From assembly GCF_000346485.2 (NCBI RefSeq), contig NZ_KQ976354.1:10870341-10934340 (forward strand): a stretch of DNA of 64,000 nucleotides. The letters are read 5' to 3'. The stretch comes from Scytonema hofmannii PCC 7110. Its GTDB lineage: Bacteria; Cyanobacteriota; Cyanobacteriia; Cyanobacteriales; Nostocaceae. A model generated the notes under the pieces. The model searched no databases. It was not told the origin of the DNA and was given only the letters and a program-made list of their open reading frames with translations. Of the stretch, positions 35,364 to 45,405 are shown piece by piece (the first letter of the stretch is position 1; each line of letters opens with the position of its first letter). Both the position numbers and the translations under genes were made by a program.

Positions 35364-36908
35364 TCAAGAAAACTGTTTCACCCAAGCTAACAATCGTTTA
35401 ATGTTTGGTGTCAAAGTCTTAGAAAGATAGTACGTATCTGCTGCTTTTTTAATAGCTTCAGATTGTGTTGGATACGGATAAATAACTTGATTTAACTGGC
35501 TTAAAGTTATCTTGTTAACAATAGCTATGGTGAGTTGAGAAATCATTTCGCCTGCATGACGAGCAACAATTGTCGCACCGAGAATGCGATCGCTCTTTTT
35601 GGGATGAAGAATTTTGATAAATCCTTCTTCTTCACCATCAGTCACGGCTCGATCAACATCAGTAAAAGGAATTTTAATCGTCGCAACATCAATCCCCATT
35701 TCTTGCGCTTCACGTTCGTACATTCCCACATGGGCAATTTCGGGATCGGTGTAAGTGACCCAGGGCATAACGAGGTTGCTGAGTTTTTGACGCCCCAATC
35801 CAAAAGGAGAAAAGAGTGCATTTCTGATGACTATTCGTGCGGCGGCATCAGCCGCGTGAGTAAATTTCCAGTTCATGCATATATCACCAGCTGCATAAAT
35901 TTTGGGATTTGTGGTTTGAAGATAATCATTGACCTTCACACCTTGTTTGGGATCGTATTCCACACCAATGGCATCTAAATTCAACCCTTCCACATTTGGG
36001 ACGCGTCCCGTACCTACTAAAATATCATCAACTGAGAGAACATCTGTCTTGCCATTGTGGCTGAAGTAAAGCGTTTTGCCTTCTTTGGTTTTTTCGAATT
36101 GTTGTATTTTTCCCCCCAAGACCAAGCGAATTCCTTCTCTAGCAAAAACCTTTTGGATAATCTCAGCAGCATCAGTATCTTCTTTATTAAGGATATGAGT
36201 TCCTTGATGAAAGAGTGTGACTTCACAATCAAAACGTCGAAAAGTTTGTGCTAATTCACAGCCAATAGGACCAGCACCAATGACTGCTATACTTTGGGGT
36301 TTTTGGATCAGAGAAAAAACAGTTTCATTAGTTAGATATCCTGCTTCTTCAATTCCTGAAATTGAGGGTTGTGCAGCTCTTGCTCCTGTAGCAATGACTG
36401 CTTTTCTAAAGCGGAGAGTTTTGTCTCCAACCTCTACAGTATCATCGCTAGCAAACCGCGCACTACCCAAAAAGACATCCACGCCCATTTTTTGGAACCG
36501 TTCAGCTGAGTCATGAGGGCTAATTTTTGCCCTTACGCGTCGCATCCTTTCCATAACAGAGGAAAAGTCTACGTCAACATATTTGGGCGCATTAATGCCA
36601 AATTTTTTTGCATTCCACATTTCTCCTACCACACGGGATGACCGGATGATAGATTTGGATGGTACGCAGCCAAAATTTAAACAGTCCCCTCCCATGAGGT
36701 GTTTTTCAATTAAGGCAACTTTTAAACCTATATTTAAAAGTGCTGCACCTCCGGCTACGACTAATCCTGCTGTACCGGCACCAATGACTACTAAGTCGTA
36801 ACGCTCGGCAGGCTGAGGATTTACCCAAGCAGGTGGATGCACGTAGGATACCAATGTCTGGTTATACTCGTCCATTGGGCGAAGTGAGACTCTCTGGAAT
36901 TCTGACAT
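35364..36908 (-). CDS. FAD-dependent pyridine nucleotide-disulfide oxidoreductase (MerA/Lpd-like)
   Basis: Cyanobacterial relatives are often called mercuric reductase. The protein has an FAD loop (DLVVIGAGTAGLV, about 39-51), the redox disulfide in GGDCLNFGCVPSKS (C76, C81), an NAD(P)H loop (IAVIGAGPIGCEL), and the second FAD site (IYAAGDIC). The C-terminal dimerisation domain has IYPYPTQSEA where dihydrolipoamide dehydrogenase has HAHPTLSE, so the catalytic His is Tyr. The C-terminal Cys pair of true MerA and the N-terminal heavy-metal domain are also absent. Mercury reduction is therefore doubtful; the electron acceptor is unknown. A 25-residue N-terminal extension precedes the FAD domain. 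Confidence 0.85.
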   Translation of the reverse strand: MSEFQRVSLRPMDEYNQTLVSYVHPPAWVNPQPAERYDLVVIGAGTAGLVVAGGAALLNIGLKVALIEKHLMGGDCLNFGCVPSKSIIRSSRVVGEMWNAKKFGINAPKYVDVDFSSVMERMRRVRAKISPHDSAERFQKMGVDVFLGSARFASDDTVEVGDKTLRFRKAVIATGARAAQPSISGIEEAGYLTNETVFSLIQKPQSIAVIGAGPIGCELAQTFRRFDCEVTLFHQGTHILNKEDTDAAEIIQKVFAREGIRLVLGGKIQQFEKTKEGKTLYFSHNGKTDVLSVDDILVGTGRVPNVEGLNLDAIGVEYDPKQGVKVNDYLQTTNPKIYAAGDICMNWKFTHAADAAARIVIRNALFSPFGLGRQKLSNLVMPWVTYTDPEIAHVGMYEREAQEMGIDVATIKIPFTDVDRAVTDGEEEGFIKILHPKKSDRILGATIVARHAGEMISQLTIAIVNKITLSQLNQVIYPYPTQSEAIKKAADTYYLSKTLTPNIKRLLAWVKQFS

Positions 36909-37075
36909 TGGCGATCGCTCCTTGATTCAAAAATGCAAAGTTAACTACTTGAGTTTTGCTTTTGCAGGGGCAAAAATAAGAATCCTTCCTTAAGGAATAC
37001 CAATTTTTTGCCAGTAAGAAAATGGTTCATGCTACCTGATTAAAATAAATAAGATCGTTCTTTGGAGAATAACCT

Positions 37076-37885
37076 ATGGAAGCAACGGAGGTTCATAGCT
37101 CAAAAAGCTTTAGAAAACTGGAAGCACATTTACGTACTTTAGTAGGAAAAGCCATTCGTGACTACAACATGATTGAGGATGGCGATCGCATTCTGGTGTG
37201 CGTATCTGGTGGTAAAGATTCATACACCATGCTAGACCTGCTGCTGACTCTCCAGCGTAAAGCTCCAGTGAAATTTGATATTCTTGCTGTTAACTTAGAC
37301 CAGAAGCAGCCCGGATTTCCAGAACACCTACTGCCAGAGTATTTAGAATCTCTAGGAGTAGCTTACAGGATAGTAGAAGAAGACACATACAGTATTGTAA
37401 AACGTGTTATCCCTGAGGGAAAGAAAATGTGCAGTTTATGTTCTCGCCTGCGACGAGCCATTCTCTACAGAGTCGCAAGTGAAGAAGGCGCGACTAAAGT
37501 TGCTTTGGGACACCATCGGGATGATATTTTGGAAACTTTGTTTCTCAATATGTTTTATGCAGGCAAACTCAAAGCCATGCCTCCAAAACTTTTGAGTGAT
37601 GACGGACAACATATCGTTATCCGACCATTAGCTTACTGCGCTGAGTCCGACATTGAGCAGTACGCGAACTTAAAAAGATTTCCAATTATACCATGCAGTC
37701 TTTGTGGTTCCCAGGAAAATTTGCAAAGAGCACAAATAAAACAGATGCTGCAAGCTTGGGAAAAATCATACCCCGGAAGAGTGGAGAGTTTGCTCTGTAG
37801 CGTTCAAAATGTTTGCCCATCTCATCTTGCTGATACTCAGTTGTTTGACTTTGCCAGTTTAAGTAATAATGGGTTTATGAAGTAA
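37076..37885 (+). CDS. ttcA: tRNA 2-thiocytidine(32) synthetase-like TtcA
   Basis: TtcA thiolates C32 of some tRNAs with ATP and a 4Fe-4S cluster. The PP-loop SGGKDS is at 44-49. The cluster cysteines are C119 and C122 in KKMCSLCSR plus one of C207/C210 (PCSLCG). [11 protein letters not shown] matches the family. Length 269 is somewhat short of the E. coli protein. A PP-loop relative with another tRNA target is possible. A vapBC-like pair follows 18 bp downstream. Confidence 0.88.
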   Translation: MEATEVHSSKSFRKLEAHLRTLVGKAIRDYNMIEDGDRILVCVSGGKDSYTMLDLLLTLQRKAPVKFDILAVNLDQKQPGFPEHLLPEYLESLGVAYRIVEEDTYSIVKRVIPEGKKMCSLCSRLRRAILYRVASEEGATKVALGHHRDDILETLFLNMFYAGKLKAMPPKLLSDDGQHIVIRPLAYCAESDIEQYANLKRFPIIPCSLCGSQENLQRAQIKQMLQAWEKSYPGRVESLLCSVQNVCPSHLADTQLFDFASLSNNGFMK

Positions 37886-37903
37886 GAATCGGGAGTGCTG
37901 GTT

Positions 37904-38098
37904 ATGCCCTTGGTGACTATTCCTAGGCGTTATGTTGTTTCTGAAAATGAGGAATCGCTTGTACTAGATTTACCAGAATCAATTCTAGTGTCATGGCAAC
38001 GGGATTATGGCAAGGTTGCTAAGGCTAAAGGGATTCTTCAGCATCAGAAAGAGGCAATGTTAGCTCATCTAGATACGGTGCGAGAGGAATGGGAATAA
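37904..38098 (+). CDS. VapB-like antitoxin
   Basis: From the ATG at 37904 (GGAG nine bases upstream) the 64-residue protein begins MPLVTIPRRYVVSENEESLV. The remaining part is helical and charged (KAKGILQHQKEAMLAHLDTVREEWE, two blocks). A PIN-domain toxin frame follows directly. The size, order and acidic helical end suit an antitoxin, though the DNA-binding part is not a clear AbrB or RHH type. Confidence 0.65.
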   Translation: MPLVTIPRRYVVSENEESLVLDLPESILVSWQRDYGKVAKAKGILQHQKEAMLAHLDTVREEWE

Positions 38099-38102
38099 AC
38101 TC

Positions 38103-38474
38103 TATGATACAAATATTTTTATTTACTATTTGACGGGAGATGAAACGGTTTCTGAATATTTCTCAAATGCTTTTCTCAATAATAATTATGTTGAAACATC
38201 GCCAATTGTACGAATAGAGCTACTTTGTTTTTCTGGTTTGTCGAATAAAGAGAAAGAGGTTATTGAGGATTTATTAAGTCAGTTTGATTCAATACCAATT
38301 TCAAGGAAAGTTGAGAATCGGACAATAGCTCTAAAGCGGAAACACAAAATCAAATTACCAGATGCTGTGATTGCTGCAACATCTCTATGCCAGAAAGCAG
38401 CGTTGGTGACTCGCAATGTACGTGATTTTCGCGCTTATTGCAGAATTAAAATTAGAGAATCCTTTTGGGGATAA
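38103..38474 (+). pseudogene. VapC-like PIN toxin with a broken start
   Basis: The frame reads LYDTNIFIYYLTGDETV, giving the first metal Asp of a PIN nuclease at 38106-38108. SPIVRIELL carries the middle Glu, KLPDAVIAATSL the third acidic residue and LVTRNVRDF the last. No start codon lies in frame before the first Asp. The natural ATG (38087, overlapping the antitoxin stop) is out of frame by one base. The first usable start is TTG at 38130, beyond the catalytic Asp. A one-base deletion in the AAACTC stretch would explain this. A sequencing error is the alternative. Confidence 0.65.
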
Positions 38475-38518
38475 ATGAAAAGTTTTGGGACATGAAATAT
38501 ACGTTCTGGATAGTATTA

Positions 38519-39037
38519 ATGAAGCGTCAGATAAAGGCTTGGTTAAAATTTATTGTCAGCGTACTGTTTTTTCTGTTGCTGACAGGGTGCTGGTTACTCT
38601 TAGATATTTCTCCAGCCATGGCACAGGAAAATACCGTTAACTATACACTTGCCGATTTACGATACCAAGACTTTTCCAACAAAAATTTAGAAGGAACGTC
38701 CCTTGCAGGAGCAAATATGCAGGAGGCAAAGTTCCGAAGAACAAATCTGAGAGCAACCATTATGAGTAAGGGATCATTACTGAAAGCAGATTTGGAAGAA
38801 GCCAATCTCTCAGGAACATTTGCCGATCGCGTCATCTTTAGTGAAGCCAATTTAACGAACGCCATTTTTACTGATGCGATTTTAACAAGCAGTCGCTTCT
38901 ACGGTGCAAAAATTACAGGAGCCGATTTTTCTGGTGCAATCCTAGACACTTACGAAGCGAAGTTGATGTGCGAACGAGCTGATGGGGTTAATCCCGTGAC
39001 AGGTGTAGCAACTCGCGATAGTTTGGGGTGTCGGTAA
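38519..39037 (+). CDS. secreted pentapeptide-repeat protein
   Basis: The 172-residue protein has a signal peptide ([20 protein letters not shown], cleavage near AMA-QE; an LTGC lipobox-like site is also present). About 18 pentapeptide repeats of the A(N/D)LXX type follow ([38 protein letters not shown]), forming a right-handed beta helix. The C-terminal [21 protein letters not shown] (two cysteines) is found in lumenal thylakoid relatives and may form a disulfide. Lumenal or periplasmic; the function is not known. Confidence 0.82.
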   Translation: MKRQIKAWLKFIVSVLFFLLLTGCWLLLDISPAMAQENTVNYTLADLRYQDFSNKNLEGTSLAGANMQEAKFRRTNLRATIMSKGSLLKADLEEANLSGTFADRVIFSEANLTNAIFTDAILTSSRFYGAKITGADFSGAILDTYEAKLMCERADGVNPVTGVATRDSLGCR

Positions 39038-39130
39038 TGGCTAATGTTTATTAACTACCACCATGTACGGGCGCGGCGGCCTTGCGCCCCTACCAACCAT
39101 TAACAACTAACAACTAACAACTAACCATTA

Positions 39131-39835
39131 ATGGAAGTGATTCTTCTCGATATTGAAGGGACAACTACCCCAGTTGATTATGTTTTTGGAGTGTTATTTC
39201 CGTTTGCTCGCGATCGCGTGACTGATTTTCTCACAACCCATCAGCAAGATACCGAGGTTCAAACCGATCTGCAATTGTTGAGAAAAGAGTATGAAACGGA
39301 TCTCGCACAGGGGGTGTCAGTACCTAGTTGGCAAGAAACAGAGGTAACTCTTGCTGTTCCTTACATTCATTATCTGATTTCTATTGACCGTAAATCGACT
39401 GGTTTGAAATCGTTACAAGGCAAGATTTGGGAGCAAGGGTATCGAGATGGTAGACTGCGATCACAAATATTCCCAGATGTCAAGCCTGCTTTTCAACGTT
39501 GGACAAGTGCTGGCAAACGTTTGTATATTTTCTCATCTGGAAGTGTTCAAGCACAACAACTTCTCTTTCGTTATAGCGAAGAAGGAGACCTCACGGGTTT
39601 TATTAGTGGTTACTTTGATACTCAAACTGGTTCCAAGCGTGAAGCCCAGAGCTATGCTAAGATATCATCTGCCATTGGAACGGTGCCAGAAAAAATTCTT
39701 TTTATTTCAGATGTCACTGCTGAGTTGAAAGCATCTCAAGCAGCCCGAATGCAAACGCTGTTTTCTATCAGACCGGGAAATCATTCATTAGAACCAGAAG
39801 GCTTCCCCTCTATTCAGAGTTTTGAAGAGGTTTAG
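39131..39835 (+). CDS. mtnC: enolase-phosphatase E1 (methionine salvage)
   Basis: MtnC converts the diketo phosphate of the methionine salvage pathway to acireductone, by enolisation and dephosphorylation. The HAD motif I is ILLDIEGTTTPVDYV with nucleophile D7, motif II is FSSGSVQAQ, the FDTQTGSKREAQSY loop carries the Lys, and motif III/IV is ILFISDVTAELKAS. At 234 residues it is full length. No other mtn gene is adjacent. Its stop codon is one base from the repeat array that follows. Confidence 0.9.
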   Translation: MEVILLDIEGTTTPVDYVFGVLFPFARDRVTDFLTTHQQDTEVQTDLQLLRKEYETDLAQGVSVPSWQETEVTLAVPYIHYLISIDRKSTGLKSLQGKIWEQGYRDGRLRSQIFPDVKPAFQRWTSAGKRLYIFSSGSVQAQQLLFRYSEEGDLTGFISGYFDTQTGSKREAQSYAKISSAIGTVPEKILFISDVTAELKASQAARMQTLFSIRPGNHSLEPEGFPSIQSFEEV

Positions 39836-40818
39836 GTAGGTTGGGTTGAGGAACGAAACCCAACATTGAACCGAATCGTTGGGTTTCGTTCCCAGGAGGT
39901 TCTTGCGATCGCAAACCCAACACGGAACCGAATTGTTGAGTTTGGTTCCCAGGAGGTTCTTGCGATCGCAAACCCAACACGGAACCGAATTGTTGAGTTT
40001 GGTTCCCAGAAGGTTCTTGCGATCGCAAACCCAACACAGAACCGAATTGTTGAGTTTGGTTCCCAGGAGGTTCTTGCGATCGCAAACCCAACACGGAACC
40101 GAATTGTTGAGTTTGGTTCCCAGGAGGTTCTTGCGATCGCAAACCCAACACAGAACCGAATTGTTGAGTTTGGTTCCCAGGAGGTTCTTGCGATCGCAAA
40201 CCCAACACGGAACCGAATTGTTGAGTTTGGTTCCCAGAAGGTTCTTGCGATCGCAAACCCAACACAGAACCGAATTGTTGAGTTTGGTTCCCAGGAGGTT
40301 CTTGCGATCGCAAACCCAACACGGAACCGAATTGTTGAGTTTCGTTCCCAGAAGGTTCTTGCGATCGCAAACCCAACACGGAACCGAGTTGTTGGGTTTG
40401 GTTCCCAGGAGGTTCTTGCGATCGCAAACCCAACACGGAACCGAATTGTTGAGTTTCGTTCCCAGAAGGTTCTTGCGATCAGAAACCCAACACGGAACCG
40501 AATTGTTGAGTTTCGTTCCCAGAAGGTTCTTGCGATCGCAAACCCAACACGGAACCGAGTTGTTGGGTTTGGTTCCCAGGAGGTTCTTGCGATCGCAAAC
40601 CCAACACGGAACCGAGTTGTTGGGTTTGGTTCCCAGGAGGTTCTTGCGATCGCAAACCCAACACGGAACCGAGTTGTTGGGTTTGGTTCCCAGGAGGTTC
40701 TTGCGATCGCAAACCCAACACGGAACCGAGTTGTTGGGTTTGGTTCCCAGGAGGTTCTTGCGATCGCAAACCCAACACGGAACTGAATCGTTGGGTTTCG
40801 TTCCTCAACCCAACCTAC
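39836..40818. repeat. sixteen 57-bp tandem repeats inside an inverted-repeat-bounded element
   Basis: GCGATCGC octamers recur at exact 57-bp spacing from 39905 to 40760 (16 units; the eleventh, at 40475, is mutated to GCGATCAG). Each unit also has GGTTCCCAGGAGGTTCTT and AAACCCAACACGGAACCG. The array is closed by GTAGGTTGGGTTGAGG at 39836 and its inverse, CCTCAACCCAACCTAC, at the right end. Because 57 is a multiple of three, long frames are open on both strands; I regard them as artefacts. Confidence 0.95.
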
Positions 40819-40885
40819 GTAATATATTACGCTTGGCGATTTTCTCAATCCAAAATCTTAATTCTAAAATCCAAAATGGTACAAC

Positions 40886-41500
40886 CTACAACGCTGCATC
40901 AAAAACCTGTTGTGGGGTGAGGTTCAGTTCGGGAAAGGTGGGGGAAACAATGAGACTACTCCCAGTGAACTTGGTGATTTGGTATTCATCTCCCACAAGC
41001 TGACACACTGACACTGTAGGTTGTTTTGGGTTGCCAATAAACCGTTTACCTCCCAAGGCAGCATAATCCGCAATCCAGTATTCGGGAATACCCATTTCTT
41101 CGTAGTCTCTTAACTTGTCGTAGTAGTCATCGCGCCAATTTGTACTTACGACTTCAACAATTAAGGGAACTGATGCGCTAGAGCATACAGTTGATTGCTT
41201 TTTCCACAAGGGTTCATTGATGAGATTGTCATGGTTGAGCAACAAAATATCTGGGGAATAACTTGTCTCATTATTAGGAGTTTTGACAAGTCCAGTTTTT
41301 GGAATGCGGTAGGGTAACTGAAGACGCGCATACTCTAAGGTAAATTTTTGGGCTAAAAATCCAATGACATTTTCATGGTCGCCCGTTGGAGGTGGCATCT
41401 CTACAATAACTCCTTTGTGCAATTCATAGCGTCCCCCATCATTGGGGTACCACTCAATAAATTCGTTGTAAGTAACTAGCTTAGGTAGGGCTTGAGTCAT
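40886..41500 (-). CDS. Uma2 family (DUF820) endonuclease-like protein
   Basis: A second Uma2 protein, 204 residues: VTYNEFIEWYPNDGGRYEL, SYSPDILLL acidic site, LIVEVVSTNWRDDYYDKLRD, YWIADYAALGGKRFIG, and LTPQQVFDAAL at the end. It resembles the copy at 22081-22722 closely in the C-terminal half and less in the N-terminal half. It sits 68 bp from the 57-bp repeat array. Confidence 0.88.
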   Translation of the reverse strand: MTQALPKLVTYNEFIEWYPNDGGRYELHKGVIVEMPPPTGDHENVIGFLAQKFTLEYARLQLPYRIPKTGLVKTPNNETSYSPDILLLNHDNLINEPLWKKQSTVCSSASVPLIVEVVSTNWRDDYYDKLRDYEEMGIPEYWIADYAALGGKRFIGNPKQPTVSVCQLVGDEYQITKFTGSSLIVSPTFPELNLTPQQVFDAAL

Positions 41501-41573
41501 AAAATGGTCTGCTCTAAATTTTGCTCTACTTTCTTAAAGTATATGATTTGCAACGCCTAAAACCTTTATCAAT

Positions 41574-41606
41574 GACAAATGACAAATGACAAATGACAAA
41601 TGACAA
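41574..41606. repeat. TGACAAA heptamer repeat
   Basis: Five exact TGACAAA units lie upstream of dapL, a different heptamer from CCAGTGA. Confidence 0.9.
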
Positions 41607-41676
41607 ATTGTTCTTGTAATCGTGTGTGACAATTAGCAGTAAGCTGTTTATTTATGGCGTTTTTCACGATTTACCT

Positions 41677-42912
41677 ATGGCAACTATTAACGATCACTAC
41701 CTTAAGCTAAAAGCTGGTTACTTGTTCCCCGAAATTGCACGGCGAGTTAATACCTTTGCAGAAGCCAATCCCGATGCTAAGGTGATTCGCTTGGGTATTG
41801 GTGATGTGACGGAACCTTTACCAGAAGCTTGTCGTACAGCTATGATTAAAGCTGTGGAAGAAATGGGCGATCGCTCTACTTTCAAAGGTTACGGACCAGA
41901 GCAAGGTTATGCTTGGTTGCGGGAGAAAATTGCTGCTAAGGATTTCCAAGCACGGGGATGCGAAGTTGATGCTAGTGAAATTTTTATCTCTGATGGTTCT
42001 AAGTGCGATAACGGCAACATTCTAGATATTTTAGGCAATGACAACGTTATTGCAGTGACTGACCCAGTGTATCCTGTATATGTAGATACTAACGTTATGG
42101 CAGGGCATACTGGCCCAGCTAACGATAAGGGTGAGTTTGAGGGCTTGGTTTATTTACCAATTACTGCTGAAAACAATTTCACTGCTGAAATTCCCTCACA
42201 AAAAGTCGATTTGATTTATCTTTGTTTTCCTAACAATCCCACAGGAGCAACTGCTACTAGAGAACATCTTCAGGCATGGGTGGACTATGCTAAAGCACAT
42301 GGATCTATCATTTTCTTTGATGCAGCATATGAAGCCTTCATTACAGATCCAGAACTTCCACACTCCATCTATGAGATTGAAGGAGCAAGAGATTGTGCGA
42401 TCGAATTTCGTTCCTTTTCCAAGAATGCAGGCTTCACCGGGACACGTTGTGCGCTTACTGTCTTACCCAAAACACTCAAAGGTAAAGCAAGCGATGGTTC
42501 TGATGTAGAACTGTGGAAGTTGTGGAATCGCAGACAGTCCACCAAGTTTAATGGAGTCTCTTACATCGTACAACGTGGAGCCGAAGCAGTTTACTCAGAA
42601 GAAGGACAGGCGCAAACAAAGCAGTTGGTAAGCTTCTACATGGAGAATGCCAGAATTATTCGCGAGAAACTGACAGCAGGAGGGTTAGCAGTTTACGGTG
42701 GTGTGAATGCGCCCTACGTTTGGGTAAAAACGCCCAATGGTTTATCCAGTTGGGACTTCTTCGATAAATTGCTGCACACCTGTAACGTTGTAGGTACACC
42801 TGGTTCTGGTTTTGGTGCAGCAGGCGAAGGTTACTTCCGCATTTCCGCTTTCAACAGTCGGGAGAATGTTGAGGAAGCAATGAAGCGCATTACTGAAAAG
42901 TTTAAGGTCTAG
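41677..42912 (+). CDS. dapL: LL-diaminopimelate aminotransferase
   Basis: DapL converts tetrahydrodipicolinate directly to LL-diaminopimelate for lysine and peptidoglycan; plants and cyanobacteria use this route. From the ATG at 41677 it has 411 residues: [59 protein letters not shown], and PLP lysine K249 in [13 protein letters not shown]. The upstream in-frame ATG at 41626 would add 17 residues not seen in the family. It is monocistronic. An aspartokinase gene for the same pathway lies 3 kb away on the other strand. Confidence 0.93.
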   Translation: MATINDHYLKLKAGYLFPEIARRVNTFAEANPDAKVIRLGIGDVTEPLPEACRTAMIKAVEEMGDRSTFKGYGPEQGYAWLREKIAAKDFQARGCEVDASEIFISDGSKCDNGNILDILGNDNVIAVTDPVYPVYVDTNVMAGHTGPANDKGEFEGLVYLPITAENNFTAEIPSQKVDLIYLCFPNNPTGATATREHLQAWVDYAKAHGSIIFFDAAYEAFITDPELPHSIYEIEGARDCAIEFRSFSKNAGFTGTRCALTVLPKTLKGKASDGSDVELWKLWNRRQSTKFNGVSYIVQRGAEAVYSEEGQAQTKQLVSFYMENARIIREKLTAGGLAVYGGVNAPYVWVKTPNGLSSWDFFDKLLHTCNVVGTPGSGFGAAGEGYFRISAFNSRENVEEAMKRITEKFKV

Positions 42913-43167
42913 AGAGGGTTTTTGAGTCACAACCCTTGCTGCACTAGTTAAACTCGATTAGTAGAGTCAAAAGTTTGTGGTGGGCAATACCCACCTGCTT
43001 AGGGACTTCCAAACAAAATAATAAACTTTTTCTTGTGGTGCGGTGCTCACAGCCCGCCACTGGCATGGGACGGGCGAGGACGCCCGTACCACAAGATTGG
43101 ATAATTTATTTCTTGGACATCCCTTAATCGATTACAAAAGAGATACAGTTGCTAGTAGGAGACTTGT

Positions 43168-44307
43168 ATGCACTTACTACAAGTTCAAGTTCCCAATTTC
43201 CGTGTCTTAAAAAACGTTGACATTACTTTTGAAAAAGAATTTATTCCTCGTATTTTTCCTCTTGGTAGCCAGAATGGGGGCGGAAAAAGTACACTTTTAC
43301 AATTAATTTTTCTCCTGTTACATTGTTCTGTTGATTCTGAAAGAAAAAGTTATTTGAGAAATATGCTTCAAGGATTTAGAATTTCTCAAAATTCTGATAG
43401 TAGAGTCTTAGCTAATATAGACATATTGCATGATGATAAGAACGTATCCCTCAATTTCTTTTCTTACAAAGATTCTTATATTCAAGACTTATTAAAATTT
43501 AAAATAGATGGCTCTAATAATAATTTCACATTTTCTACAGCTACTAAATTATAAGAAAATAGCAAAAAAATATATAATTTAGAGCAAGAAATTAGAGATA
43601 TAGAGAAAAGTATTAATCGATTAGAAAGTATTAAAAAAATAGAGAATATTGAAGAAAGAGAGCGTATTTTAAAAAGAGAAGTAATGAATTTATTACCAAG
43701 ACCGAATTTAAAATTATTGAATAGCTCTTTAGGAAATTCAGTAGAAGAACTGCAAGAACAGTCTCAATCAATTTTAGAAGTATCTAAACTCAATTTAGCA
43801 GAAGCTTATAAAGTAAAGAAACAGCTTGAAGATATTTTACAAAAAATTATAAGTTATCTAGAATCACAAAATTTAGTATACGTATGTAATTATTCAACAG
43901 ATAGTAATAAAGGTGAAGATGAGGCATTACTTTGTCAAGTTTCTAATATAGATATAACTGAAGCAAATAATTTTTTCAGGGAATTGTCGCAAAGAATTTT
44001 CCTTGCAGCTCTCATGACTCAAGTTTTTCTTTTTATTCCTCAAGAATCTAGAACTGTCTTATTTAGAGAACAGAGAGGGCAAAATGACTATTACCCATTA
44101 ATTAAATTAGCAAAATCAAAAATGCCTGGTTTTTTTACTTATGACTTTTTAGCAGTGAATTTACTCATTGAATCCTTTAAATCCGCGAGGGATCGAGATT
44201 TTATAGCAGCATTAGAAACAGGCGAATATGGAAATAGCTATAAAGAATTATTACAGGATTTGAATTTGATATTAGTTCTGTGTGTAGGACTTTATTGTCT
44301 GGGGTAA
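43168..44307 (+). pseudogene. AAA (SMC/RecF-like) ATPase split by an in-frame stop and truncated
   Basis: The first part has an ABC-class P-loop (LGSQNGGGKSTLLQL) after the VQVPNFRVLKNVDITFEKE start typical of AAA_15/AAA_23 ATPases. A TAA at 43552-43554 interrupts it. The same frame continues at once with a coiled coil (LEQEIRDIEKSINRLESIKK) and then a helical segment to 44307. The signature, Walker B and effector parts are missing because the gene ends where IS-derived DNA begins. The region is much more AT-rich than its neighbours, so it looks acquired. Relatives are often defence ATPases, but too little remains to say which. Confidence 0.75.
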
Positions 44308-44675
44308 GGGTTTATTGCCAAGAGTTGAACTTTATTGTTTTTATACAGAAGGGAAGACAGCGATTTAGGGTTAAACTAAACAATGTAATACACGGAGGAG
44401 GCTAATGTCAGCTTTATCGAAAACTTTTGTCAGGGAACGCAAGAATGAGGGTTTCAGCCGATGTTTCTAGATCGGGTGAGAGCGATTGCAAGCGATCGCA
44501 AAATATGCCACATACAACCCTATTGCTCAAAAAGCGAATTTTGAGGGGATTTCAGCCAATGGTGTACAACCGCTTAAATAAAGGTCTAGTAAGAGTTCTG
44601 GAAAACTTTGCGCTCTACTGACTGTTGAAACGGGACATTCAATATCATTGGACTTTAGATAAAAGGAGATGATTC

Positions 44676-44810
44676 TTGTCAAAAAGCGCTGATTTATCGG
44701 GGGAAGACGTAATTAGGTCTTGTGTAACACCGAATTTACCTGATAAAGAGACTCAGGCATCTTCATTAAGGAAAGAATTTGTTTTTGTAGCTCAGACAGA
44801 GGCGAGATGA
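44676..44810 (+). CDS. 44-residue small ORF with good ribosome site
   Basis: TTG start preceded by AAAAGGAGATGATTC. The peptide begins MSKSADLSGEDVIRSCVTPN and ends EFVFVAQTEAR. It is unknown and lies between the inverted IS arms, so it may be an accidental frame or a trimmed passenger gene. Confidence 0.3.
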   Translation: MSKSADLSGEDVIRSCVTPNLPDKETQASSLRKEFVFVAQTEAR

Positions 44811-44821
44811 AGATGGTAGAG

Positions 44822-45277
44822 TCATTCGTGCCACCGTACCCACTTATTGATTTCTGGATTGAACCAAAACTTCCCTAACTCTACTTCAAAGCCCTTTCCC
44901 ACAGCAGGTTCTTCTTCATCTTGTCGCGGTAAACGAATCTCAAATGTCTCTGGTGGTGGGTCGAGTACCCATTGCTTAAGATATTGCGGATGTTGACCAC
45001 TCATGGGTACAGGAACGCAATAGATTCCTCCACTACCTGCGATGGTGGCACGGGTTGCAATTGACCCGGCTTTACAATCGGCAATGAAGATCAACTTTTT
45101 GTGCCCAATCACTTTGACCATTTTTTGCCATGTTGGTAAATATAACGGGTCATCGGCCCCATTACCTTCAACAGTGGCGCTGACCAACGGCATACCCATC
45201 GGGTCGAGAGTTGCCAGTAATTGACGATACTGTAACAAGTCTGGACGAAAATCTTTATCGCTTGCAATCGCTCTCAC
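44822..45277 (-). pseudogene. IS1634-like (IS4 superfamily) transposase fragment
   Basis: The 151 residues include LDPMGMPLVSATVEGNGADD, then KKLIFIADCKAGSIATRATI with the second catalytic Asp region, a portion of the DDE fold of IS1634/IS4-type transposases. The N-terminal start (MSALSKTFVRERKNEGFSRRF) lies in another frame just upstream, so a one-base shift separates them. The C-terminal half is absent. It is dead without complementation. Confidence 0.7.
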
Positions 45278-45405
45278 CCGATCTAGAAACGTCGGCTGAA
45301 ACCCTCATTCTTGCGTTCCCTGACAAAAGTTTTCGATAAAGCTGACATTAGCCTCCTCCGTGTATTACATTGTCTAGTTTAACCCTAAATCGCTGTCTTC
45401 CCTTC

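Larger units (their letters stand above)
44348..45405. mobile_element. inverted duplication of an IS end
   Basis: A 149-bp segment (44348-44496) is repeated in inverted orientation at 45257-45405 with two mismatches. It holds the IS leader (AATGTAATACACGGAGG), an ATG and the first 20 or so transposase codons. Between the arms lie a transposase fragment and a small ORF. Confidence 0.8.

Noticed and set aside
39836-40818. CRISPR array
   Set aside because: Units are contiguous 57-bp repeats without unique spacers and carry HIP1 octamers; no cas genes are nearby.
39866-41003. Long open frames on both strands through the 57-bp repeats (300 or more residues)
   Set aside because: The unit length is a multiple of three, so any frame without a stop in one unit stays open. 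There is no ribosome site or non-repeat domain, and the frames run in several phases.
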